Origin: Lycocorax pyrrhopterus obiensis
Lineage: Eukaryota; Chordata; Aves; Passeriformes; Paradisaeidae
DNA length: 64,000 bases
Assembly (NCBI GenBank): GCA_014706295.1
Contig: JACSVZ010000007.1
Coordinates: 7,804,808 to 7,868,807, forward strand
Direction of reading: 5' to 3'
Of this stretch, positions 25,401 to 37,400 are shown piece after piece (position 1 is the stretch's first letter; each line of letters starts with the position of its first letter). A program made the position numbers and the translations under genes. Under the pieces are notes generated by a model, which saw only the letters and a list, made by a program, of their open reading frames with translations, did no database searches and was not told where the DNA came from.

Positions 25401-28400
25401 CACACACGGACATGGACGGACATATGGACTCACATGCCAACACGCACTGAGGGACACTCACTGACAGACATGGACTCAGCTTTGTCTGGCACTGGGTCTC
25501 CGAAGGGCAGAGCTGGGGTCCTTGAGGTGTCTGTCCTCCTGCCAGGCTTTCCCGTTGTTCTCGAGCCGTGGGTTAGAAATGCCCCAGACACACTGACCGA
25601 GTTCCCCCTGACACCCCCTTGCAGAACCCAGAGCTGCTGAGGCAGCCCGACCCCCCAGAACTCACCCGTTTGACAGACTGCACCACTTCCTGAATGTGGG
25701 AGTTGTTAATTTCTTTCTTCAACCTTTAAAGAAAAGTATAAAACCCTGTAAAATCCAGCTGTTCTTCTTCCATAAACCCATTTGTCAGTACTGATCAGTG
25801 CCATACTGATCAACAGGCATGTTACATGCCCACGCTGTCCTGCCACAGGGAGAAGCTGCTGTAATTTTAGGAAGGACAAATCAAGCACCACTCAAATTGG
25901 GCTGAGCCATAAGGCAAATAACTGGATGCAAAATTCTACTTTTTCAGCTTCCAAGTCAGCAGGAGACCCTGCACCCTGCACAGACAGAGCCCAGGAACAT
26001 CCACTCCCGCACCTCTCCTGAGCAGCCTTGTCACTGGTATTCCTCAGCATGGCCTGGACCCGCTCCATCCTCTTTGCCTCCATCCGCTTCTTAATGTCTT
26101 TAATGTTGCTGCGGAGAGAAGAGAGGAGATACAGGACTGGTTACCAGCCCCAGCCAGCAGAGCAGTCCTCCGTCCACAGCTCTCTGGAGTGCCCCGCTGT
26201 CCAGAAACACCAAGTGTAGGAGACTGTGCAGCAGGAGGCCTGGAGTCTTAAGAATATTTTAAGTCCTGAGTCAGGACATGTCCTGCCCCAGCAGTGGAGG
26301 CAGCACATGCTAAAGACAAGTGTAAGAAAGAACAACTGTACAGGAAATTTTCCCTCCTCCACCTTCCCAGTTTCCAGTCTATCCTTCAGTATCTATGCAT
26401 TTATCATGTTCCATGATGTCACTCATACTTTGGAGTTTACCTCTACTTTTGGATTTCACAGCTCCTTGCCCTGAGAGGAACAGTACTTAATTTATACACA
26501 ATGTGACAGAGGCACCCAAGACATTCACTGGGTGTCCCACCCTTCTTTCCTCTGAGAAACAATGAGCAATCACTTCCCTCTTCTCTTCCAGACCATTCAT
26601 GATTTACACATTCCTGTCACATTCCCTCAAACATCTGTTCTCCTAGCTGTCCCATTTAATTCCTTTTTGTGCACTAATTCCTCCTCAGTGCTGGCTGTTC
26701 TTCTTGCTCTTTCAAAGACTTTTTTGTTTGAGATGGCACACTGAGAAGGGGAAACTCTATACAGACAGATCCAGTGGCACAAGGCTGACTCAATCTTCTT
26801 TTTTTTCCCTGTACAATTCCCAAAATCCTGTTTGCCACTTTGGCCAGTGCAGAGCTGGGAATGAAGAGCATCCACAACAGCTGAAGATCTCTTACCTGAG
26901 TGCCAACACCAGTGCACAGCTGGGCTATGGCCAGGGTTTTCAATTCAGATTATTTTATATTTATTCCTACTGAACTGAACTGCCATTTCGTTGCCTGTTG
27001 CTCCAGATCTTGAAAACCTTCTGGAGCTTCTCCCAGCCAGCTGCAGATGTGACTGTACTAATGCCATCCTACTGTCAGCAAACCATTACCTGGCTACTCA
27101 CCTGTTTCCTTAGACTTGCCTGAATATGCTGAATAGCTGAGAAAAGAGACTTGGGCTTGGGACAGGACACAAAAAGAGGGAGTTTTATCTGAATTTGCAA
27201 CTACAGACTAAGAGAGAATTTAATGGGAAGGAGGAATGAGTGAGGATTTTAGCTTCAGGACAAAATTCTTGCAAGAACAAATGGATACATGTCTTGCTAG
27301 AAACCGGTCAATTGATTCTGCTAGTTTGTTTAAACACTGGAGCCAAAATGCTCAATTCACTTAGAGGATGGAGCGGATCAGTCCCTGGAAGGGATTAATG
27401 CAAGGTCCTGACTGCAAGAGACAGAGGTGGCAGCCAGGGACCAGCAGTGCTATTTCCTATCCTTGCCCATCAGTGGCTCCAGGCTGCTCACTGCAGATGG
27501 AACACTGTATCCTGCTTGGCGTCTCGTGGCAGGAACACTGTTCTGGGGATCACAAGAGGCATCCTCCCCCCCAATACCACTGTGTGAGATCCCATGTTAC
27601 ATCCCCCTGCCTCCATTTCTCGCCAAAGGGAAAAAAAGGCTTCTCTTCCCCATCCTCGCTCCCTGGCTGCAGAGCAGAGCTTTGAGATCCAGCAGAAAGT
27701 GCTGCCCTGGAGCAGAACTGGGCATTATTTGTGATTCCACTGCCATGTTTACCTTTCCGACGTGTCCCTCAGCACCCGCAGCTCAGCTGCCTGCTTCTCC
27801 TTAGCCAGCTCCAGGATCCTGGCAACTTGCTGTTCAAGGGATGAACACAAAACCAAAAGGGAACAAAACCAGGATGAGACACTGCACCCCATCTGTATCC
27901 AGTTGCACCCAAGTCAGCTGTACACCTCCCTGCATTGAATTCCAGGAGCCACAAATTCTGAATCCATGAGGCTCGGTGCAAACACTGGCACAGCAGTGAG
28001 CTCAGCTGTACGCACAGGCCCCACTGTGCCAGTGGAGTGACACTTGTGAGACAGGAAGGTTTCGTCCCGGGCTCCTCTCCCAGGTAAGAAGCCTGATTCC
28101 CAGGTGAGCCAGTGCCCAAGTGTTATTTTCCCTTCAGGGCTGCACAGAGTTTGCAAGGAGCTTGTGAAGCCTAAGGTACACCAGGGAACTGAAGATTTAA
28201 GATGTATCAGTGCAAATTCCTTGACAAAACACTAATGGGAAAAGGCCTCCCAAGCCTGGAATCACTCATCTTTTATTGGAACAGATAGCATATGCTGGAT
28301 TTACCACCACCATCCTATGGCCTGCACTCTGTCCCCAGGCACCACCATGGCTCCTGCTGGCCTTGGATGAGCTCAACCTGCAGGACTCCCCTCACCTGGA

Positions 28401-31400
28401 CTCTTTGACTTCCACCAAGTCAAACAGCAGAACATGCTCTGATGGTGCCACTGGTGAACCCTCAGCCCACCTCCACATCACCCCAGGCTCCCGGAGAGGT
28501 GGCACCTGGCAATGTGTGAAACCACTAAACACCACATTAACTCTATGCTAAGCCATCAGAAGAGCTGGAGCAGATGGAGCCTGATGTGCTCCAGGGCAAT
28601 GCTGCTTTTTTTAAAAAACAGCAGACAAAAAAATGTTTCTGCAGGATTTTTAGGGCTTCTAACAAATAAGTTTCATGTCTTCATTCTCAGTTGCCTGGCA
28701 TAGACCTGACAATGTGTGTGTCAGGTGTGTTCTGGGGCCGCATTCCCAAGCTCAGCTTAGCTAATAACTTGAGATTTTATGGGCTGTCCCAGGATACATT
28801 TTCAGGCGACACTCTCAGCCCTCACCTCGGTGGCATGCTGCTCTTTCTTCCTTCGGATCCGATTGTGGTGCTCCTCCCCGAGGCAGATGAGGTCCATCTC
28901 CAGCCTCTCCCTCAGCTCCACGAGCCAGCAGCAATCGATGCTCTCTGCTGCTTTTACAGGATTTGCACTGGTACCAGCATCACTTGGGGTCACACTCCTG
29001 CAGAGCAGAATCAGGGGCCGTGCTGCTTCTCGCCATGCCAATATAATCCCAACCTTCCCACCTGCGCTCAGTGGGAACAACCCCCCTGGGTTGCAGATAC
29101 CTGCACTGCTCCATCTTCCAGCAGAGAAGGGGAGCCCATGTTTCCCTGGGGATCCTTATTTTGGTTTGGGAAAGTGACCCCCAGGCTGTGGTTACCTCTT
29201 CTTCTGGGTTTTCCTTGTGTGTATCGTCCTTTTCTTGCCCCCAGGGCAGGCCAGCTCCGAAAAGAGCGCAGAGTATTTCTGCAGCAGCTCCTCCTTCTGT
29301 TTGCTTCCCTTCCACTCCAGCTCCCTCAGCTCCTTCTCCTGCCTCTTCAGCAGCTTCAGGAAGCGCTTCTTCTGCTGCAGCTCAGCAAGGCTGATTGTCT
29401 CAGGCTCTGAAACATAAAATAAAAAGGCTAAGCAGGGCCAGCTCCTTCCCAAGGCTTGGAGTGAGGAAACTGGAGCATATGGCTCCAACACATGTCCTTA
29501 ATCACCACATCCAAACCAGAGCCCCCCTCTGCTCCACACCATGGGATGCCTCTCCCCAGGTACATATTCTGTCCTGGGGAACACTTTCCTTTAGGAATAA
29601 CTTCTAAAAAAGCAATGTACATGACAGTTACTTGCCAACATATCCTGAGTGAAACAGGTTTCCCCTCGTACCTTCAGTTCAGTTTTGAGGCACAATTTGA
29701 GGCCCATGTTTGCAGGAATTGGCATCACACTGCATTCAGACACCCAGAAGCAGGTGAACAACACATTGCGCAGGGAGCGCAGGTGTGCTGAAGGAAACCT
29801 GTCCTTGAGCCCCAAGATTCCTGGGATTTGTCTTTAGTGATGGCTACACCTTGGGAATGTAAGATGACAGGCAGGGCCTCAGCCCATGTGACTAGCACAA
29901 GGAGTTACCTGCCATCTGCATCACTTCTAACACAGCTTCATCCTTGGGGAATACTGCTGCTCCTGAAATCCCAAAAGAGGTTCCTGTTAACATCCCATCA
30001 TTGGATGTCCAGGTTGGAAATGGCCAGTGGAGAGCTCACCAGAACACAGGCCACGTGAAGAATGTTAGTGTCAGTACAGAAGAATTAATTAAGCTGCCAA
30101 GATGCCTGAATGCTTGAAAACTCTTGGAAACTTACCTGTGGACCCGTTAGAGGGAGGAATGCTGGGTTTCCCAGTGGAGCCTGCCACCCCATTAGTCTCA
30201 GCAGATGAGATGTTTGTCTGTGTGCCAGACCTCTAAAACAAAGAGGTAAATGAAAACTCCGTTATTTCAAGCTGAATCCACGCAAGGTGCTCTAGAGAAC
30301 AGAACCTGGAGAAACTCACTTCCCCCGAGGCATCCTTGAGCTTCACCAAGCGCTTGTCCTGCAGGTTGAAGAACTTGATGGGATTGGTGAGGGCAATAGT
30401 GAGATCTGGAAACAAGAGAGGAGGGCTTGGCTTGGATAGCAAACAACTCATGAACTCATTTTCCCTGCCCAGCACAGGACACTGTGAAGAAGGAATAGTT
30501 TGTGTTCTCTGCTTGTAACCAACCTCTCCCTGACAGCACAAGGGAGGGAGGAAGGGAACCTCCTTCACCTCAGTCCCAGCCCAAGGCCATGGCTCACAAC
30601 CAATATTCAGGGCAGTTCTGTGAAGTGATTTTGGGAACTCTGCTCCCAAAATCCAGGGCCAGGTTAAGACTTTTCTCACCTGCACAGCTCCCTGCTCCAA
30701 TTCCAGTCCAATGTTGTATAAACCTCATCTTTTTAATAAAAATGTGATAAACCCACTTTCTCAGGATTTCCCCAGTGAATAAGGTCCATTTATATGAATG
30801 CAGGGGAGGAGAGAACAAACATGAGAAGTATTCACAAGAGCTCCTGTGGCTGATACTGTTGCACTCTGTGTGGGCTTACTCATGACTGTTGACCCCTCCC
30901 ATGAGGCTTCTGTCTCATCCAGCTCTGACCCTTCTCAAAGGAAGGTCCCCATATCTCAGTACAAGCAAGAACCCTCCTTCTCTTCCAGCAGAGAAGAACA
31001 TCACTCCTAAAACCTCCCGTTCTCCACAGCCCGAGAGATGTCACCTATTCTCTCAAGGAAACCTCTCCCTGCCTCTGAACGACAGTAGGGCTGAGCCATG
31101 CCACACTGGAGCCTGGTACACCTGCACTGCACCTCAGTGGGAACCAGGCACAGCTGCAGTGGGAGCTCCCATGCTCTTCCCAGGGCTGCAAGGCTGTCAC
31201 AGGATGCTGGCATGCGCTCAAGTCCCACCCTGACAAGGAATTGAGGGCGCAGCAGGAAAGCACTTCCCAGGCTGGAAAAATGCTTAAATCAGAGTTTGAA
31301 GGAGGCCAGAAGCACCCCCCGCACATTCCAGCGCTCCCTACCTGCCCAAGCATCCGGCACGTAGTCCTTGATCTCCAGGAACACGAAGAGGGCGGGCATG

Positions 31401-34400
31401 GTAAGCGGCATGTTGCTCTCGCTGCGCAGGCACACGTGGTGGTAGCCTGGGGCAGAGAGAAGAGGAAGCTGAGCTGGCAGCATCCTGTCCCTCCCTGTCT
31501 CCCTGCTCCAGCAGCCCAAGGCCCTCTTTACAGGAGAGCATGGTGAGTATACCACGGGATAAAGCCAAGGCTATGACAAGATGGATTGGAAGGTTACACT
31601 GCCTTGGGCATGAAGATTAAGGAGCAAAGTATGCAGCTGTTTGTATCATCTTTATGGCTCCCACTGGACAGGTCTCAAGGGCACAAAAGCTGAAGGAATT
31701 TCCACTGATTTACCTGGGTGCATTGCGATGATGGGAATGATACGCTGGCCAATGAACTTCCCTCCTTCTTCCCAAGCCACAATTTTGAGAGACGCCAACT
31801 CAGGCATCATGATCTAAGGCAAAAGCAGAGTAAGGTACCAGTGTCCTCACTTCTAACTCCTGAAAGCAGCATCCTCCTCCTCCTTCCAACCAAACAATTC
31901 CATCTCTTCAAGGATGGCACTGCCTATTTCTGCATCTTGTAATTTAAGGGCACAGTTTATCATAGACAGCTCAATGCCCAGAAACTCCACCAAACGCAGG
32001 CTTCTCGGCCTGCCCCGGATCACAGGTTACCTAAAGACAAAAACAGGGCAACAAACCCTCCACACCACTGCTTCCAGGAAGCAACTCACTGGAAAATGGA
32101 ATGAACTGGGATGGATAATTTAGCAAACATGGTAACATTGCTATAAGGGCTTTTGACTCCCTCCTTTCCTGTTTTCTTGTGCCATAAAATGAACTCAAAA
32201 TTATTTTGCCAGGAGTGAAGTCTCAGAGTGTTTCTGAAAGGAGGATATTTCAGCTAATTAGGCTGAAAATATCTGTAGCTTCATACTGTGCCTGACAGAT
32301 TAATTGTGTAATGTGTACTTGACTTAACTTCCCTGTGCCCTGCAGCTGGATTGGTGATCACCGAATTCTTGGGGAGAGACAGGGCAGCTTTCCATGTTCT
32401 GGCACAACTGGAAACTGGTCCCATTACTGCTCCAGTTTGGCTGTTTCTCACTGACAGTTTAATCACAGACATTCAGTTCCTTTCTGGTGCTGGAAGTTTT
32501 CCAAACTGATCAGTCTGAAGAGGGCATCACAGAGGGGAGACTTTGGATGCCTGTTACTTCCAGAACCATTCCCAGCTACCCCTTGTCTGTTCTGGGAAAT
32601 ATTGATGGAGAGTTGTTTTGGATATTGTTGTTCGGATGTTACCTGAGTGTGTCCAAAGCCAGGCCTGATGTCTCCAGAGGGGGGTCCCTTCTGCTGGCAC
32701 TGACCTCTCCTGAGGCAGCGCTCATGGCCATCAGGAGCTTTAAGGATTCTCTGTCTAAATTACTACCAAATGTTCTCACCTTTTCAAAAACAAAAGCCTC
32801 CTCTTTCCACACAGGGTTAATGGAGTTGGCCGTGGAGGTCAGTTTGGTTCTGTGTTTGCGTTTGGCGTCCCTTGGCAGCCCAAGGAGCTCCACTTCCACG
32901 TAGGTCTTCACGCTGCGGTCCGAGAGGAACTGACCAGAGAGTACCTGCGAACAACACAGAGTTAGTAACTGCTGGGAAGAACAAAACAGAAGGACCCATG
33001 CATTCCTTCTCCCCAAAGTCACTCTCCCACCCCAAACAGCTTTTCTGCTCCAGCTCTTCTTTTACCTCCACCCCTATTTCTTGCTTCAGCACTTCCTCCC
33101 TCCCCACCAGCACAGCCTTGGCTGCCTCTGCACAGCAGATGCTCATTTTCCATTTTCATGTGATTATGATTAATTTAAAATAGCGACAAGCCTGGGAGTT
33201 GCCACAGTAACGCCTTCCCCCAGGACTCCACAGGTTCACGGGGCACTGAGAGTCCTTCTGGGTGACACAGGACGGGGTCTCCAGGCTGTACTTGCCGTGA
33301 CACAGACAGTAGTGGCCACCAGCCCATCAATGTGGTCCACGGAGAAGGGGTCAAACTGCTTGTCGGGTCGCCGCATAAACTCGTGCTTGAGCAGGTACCC
33401 ACACTGCCCGTTGAACTCGAACAGGGCCATGTTCTGCTGCATGGGGACATCTGAGAGCAGAGCAACATAGTGAGACAGGGCTGGGAGGAACAGGCAGCCT
33501 GTCTGCTATGAGGGAGCTAAAAGCTGCCGGAAGCTTCCAGCCCCTGCCAGCCCACGGCTCACAAAGCCATCCTGAAAACTAATTAAGCCTCTCAGCACCC
33601 TACAGGGAAAAATATTGCAGCAGCTGTTGTAAGGAAGGGAAGTGGTTTGCTTGCACTTGCACCTTAAGTCATGGGCAGAACTAAATTAAAACCTGCTTTA
33701 AGGTGCACCTGCTATTTTTGGGTGGGAATAAGTAGGTGCCTAAGCCCCTCTGCTCCTTCTCCCTTTCATTTTGGGCCTCCTCTGAGTCCATCTTTTGTCT
33801 GACACTTCTGAGGACATTGCCTGGTGGTTTCTGCACCTGCCTGCACTGTGTCATCCTCTTCAGAACCAACCCTTGCACTCACTCCCTTTTGTTTCCTATG
33901 CTCTATACATAACACAGCCCTCTGAGGAAGGAAGAGAGGTAAGGAACAGCTTTCTCTCAAGGATTTTCTTTCCTTCTTATGCTGGTTGTGCAGCAAGGAA
34001 AGGCCCTTCCTCCCTGTTCAGGTCAAAATCCTGGAAATAATGGCACAGACAGGTCAGTGCTGTGGCCAGATGGAGCTGTGCCTCTGCCTTGTAGAGGTAG
34101 CAACTTGGGGGACAGGGGCTGCAGGTGCCCTCATGGATGTGATTCAGTGTGACATTGTGGAACAGGACAGCCAGGGACAGTACCCAGACACAGGGCGACA
34201 GCAGTCCACGTGCGTGCATGCCAGGTCTGTGCTGGGCATGGAAAAGTGCTGTTGGTCTGTGGGAGATCAAGTCAGAGGAGAACAGCACTTGGGAAAAGGC
34301 AGCAAAGGAAGAGATGGGGACCAGGAGCACCCAGAGACCAGCACCACCCAGAGACCAGCACCACTTGACCTCACCCGCTCAGAGGCTGGAGGACACCGCG

Positions 34401-37400
34401 ACACTCACCCATGGTCTGGAAGTTGAGTGCCACCATCTGACAGCCGATATTCCAGAACATCTGGGGCTGGTAATTGGAGGAGTCCATCCGGGTGCCTTTG
34501 GGGTAAATGCGGCTCATCTGCCACTTGTTGTATCTACAGACTCTATAGGAAGCAAGTCGGGAGCGCTCCTGTAGTGCCCTGGGGCCAGCCCGCACATTCC
34601 CATTATAAAAATTGTTGGAGCTCTGCTACCAAATGCTCAGAGCCTTCCAGACAAGACCCCAGAGAGGCCCAGGCTCCTCTTCCATACACTTTCCTCTTAA
34701 GGACAAGCATCTGGCAGGCTTAACATTGGCTACAGCAGGATGCATCCTGTCAAGAATCTCCCTCACACTCCAAGCACCCAGTGGCACTGGAAAAGGGCTG
34801 CCAAAAGGATACTCTACAAACTGCATGGGGAACTTGCTCAGTAGATCGCAAGCCTTCATCTCGGTGAAGGAAGAGATGACGTAACTCCGGTTCTTCTCTA
34901 GAAACAGGAGATGATAAAGCATTTAGGAGCAAGGCACGCCCAGTCCCTGTTCTGCGTAGGGGACCGATGGACCCGGGAAGCACTTGGCCTGCATTCCAAA
35001 AGGACTGAACCTGACTTACTGGCAGAGACCTCGAAGGAGTTGAATTTGATGGGCTGTATGTAGTTAACCAGGCTGGACATCTCCTCATAGGCCGTCACTT
35101 CCAGGCCAGCCGTGCCCTGAGCAGAAAATAATCCAAAAGGAAACAGATGAAGAGACCTTCCCTGGAGATGAAACAAACTGCACCAGGGCCTCCCAGTCAA
35201 AGAGCTCTGGTGGCTGCCCTGATCAGAGTGCTCCAGTTTCTCTGGCTTCTCAGTCCTACAGTTCCATGGCGGGCAGGGGCACAGAATCTCCAGGCAGCTG
35301 GGCAAAAATGGAACCAAGGCACATGGAGAGTTTCCAGGCAGGATGTACAAAGCCCAGGACCTCTTTGACCCATTAGAACATGGAGTCTGGGACAAACTGG
35401 TTTTTTTCTCTCCAAAGGATACCAGGGAGATGGAAATGGGAAGTACACTTTTTATTCAAGGGAATGCTGATCTCCTCCCTCCCCTTTCAGCAACAGCACT
35501 TTCAGTAACAACTTCTCAGACCAAGGCTAAGCCTCTGCAACACCCCAAGGCAAACATTATCTCCAAATCATGCAGAGTCAGCAGTAACTCCTCTGCCCCA
35601 TTCTTTATGCTTGCAACAAAATTTCTCTTCTTCAGTTTCCCCTGGAAAAGTCTTGTCGAGTGGGGGGTGGAAAGCTACCAGCAGGTTCATTCCCCTTTGC
35701 ACCGCAGGTTCATCAGGGTGAGGCCCCAGAGAAAAATGGAAGGCAGCAAAAATCCAAGCAGAAAAGGAAAAGAACCAACAGTGACAGCACCTCATCTGAC
35801 TGCATCTTTTTAATTTCTTCTTCATCCAGGTTTCTGAGCTGTTCATCCTCTTCCTCTGGCTCCTCTTCAGCCACATCACCTGCCCAGACTAAGCACACAG
35901 GCCCACATTAGTGGTATGGATCAGCAGGACACAGACAGGACCCTGCAGGCTGCTGGCAATGGAATGCTCCGCCAGACTTCCCCACCAAGTAATGCTGGAA
36001 CACTGAGGGGAAGAATCCTACAATTTTATTGGCCAAATCCAAATAAACTGGTACACTGAGCACATCCAGGAGACCAAACCATTCCTGCTGCAGGCTCCCC
36101 TCACACCCAGGAGTGACAACCACTGGGCTGTTTCACCTCCAAGATCACACATATTTGTGGGAATAAATGTCCATTTCCAGGTGTTCTGCAGCGGTGCTCA
36201 CCATGTCCTCACATGACTTCATGTGCTCTTACCATGACAGGGACTGTTCTACCACAGGGGCCCTGAGCCCCAGAGGTGACAGGAAGGGAGGAGAGAGGGG
36301 ATGAAGGTTTTATGAACCTCCAAGACCCTCATGGTGAAGAACTAGGTTGTGGTGAATTTGTGGTTATCAGAGAGCAACAAGTAGTAACAAATTATTCCCC
36401 TTCTCTCAACCCAGAAGCCGGCATGTATCAGTGAATCACTAAGGGATGATGGGCAGGGTGTAAATTGTTGTCACTTTTGCTTGGACTAAGTGTTCAAAGT
36501 ATTCTGAAGATTTCATTTCTCTTCCAATTTTATGCTGCTGCTTGGGATAACTGATTTAATGACTAGTGCTGTCTGGCCCCAAGCTCATATTGGGTGATTT
36601 GGAAGCTTTACCTATCAGTTTTATTAGTCCCACTTCCCTTCAGACATACCAGTATCTTCAGCATCCACAGAGGTTGGCTGCTCAATGGTTTCTGGTTCCA
36701 TGTTCCTCCCTTTCTTCAAAGAGGTCTGCCTCTTCCCAGACATAGACTGGTTCTTTTTGTTTTTAATCAAGATTTTCCTTAAGAGATCCTTAGGACTTGG
36801 CAGAGGAACTCCTGGCTTCAGCTGCAACAGACAAACTTCATCATAGAGAGAATTCAAACACTCACCTCTCCCGTCTCTCTGGCCAATTGCCAGTGCACAG
36901 ACACATTTCTCACCCACTGTACACCTGATTTCCTCCATCTGCCAGCATATCCCACTACATTAATGCAGATTTTTCCTAAGATTTCACCTGTGGTTTCAGA
37001 CCAGCATTTTGTACCTCTCAGGCTCTGCCACGCTGCCTAGCCACCCATCCTGCTAAAAAAACACCTACGCGGCCTGAAGGCATCTGCATACCTCTGGCTT
37101 CACATTCCACCTACTTCTCTCGTTATCTCAGACCCTCAGTCCCTCATCAGCACTCAGGCCAGATTTAAACACTGCCTGCAGCAGATTTAAAAAAGATCCC
37201 AGAAGAGGTGGCTCAAGACAAGGACATGTGACAGACTGCACAAACAGCAAAGGCCTGTTAATAGCTTAGCTGACCCCTTGAACTGTTCCCTGCCTCATCC
37301 CTCTGTTCCTATTGCCTGGACATGGGGCTGGACAGTGGGCAGCTGCTGCTGGCTCACTGCTACTTACCAGCTCTTCTTTGGGTCTCAGTACTTTCAAACA

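Larger units (their letters stand above)
26109..32779 (-). other. PLCB2 introns 20-28, non-coding parts
   Basis: Between the exons listed, introns of 200-1650 nt (26109-27752, 27830-28825, 28998-29195, 29407-29908, 30406-31341, 31447-31713, 31814-32779) look unique. I see no further exons, repeats with clear identity or RNA genes in them. Confidence 0.7.

Noticed and set aside
22920..25475. Array considered as a CRISPR-like or telomeric repeat
   Set aside because: No fixed repeat with unique spacers, and the units do not match TTAGGG; it is a degenerate minisatellite in an animal gene.
28691..29410. 239-codon open frame on the + strand
   Set aside because: It lies antisense across PLCB2 exons 26 and 27; its leucine-rich end is the complement of the coiled-coil codons.
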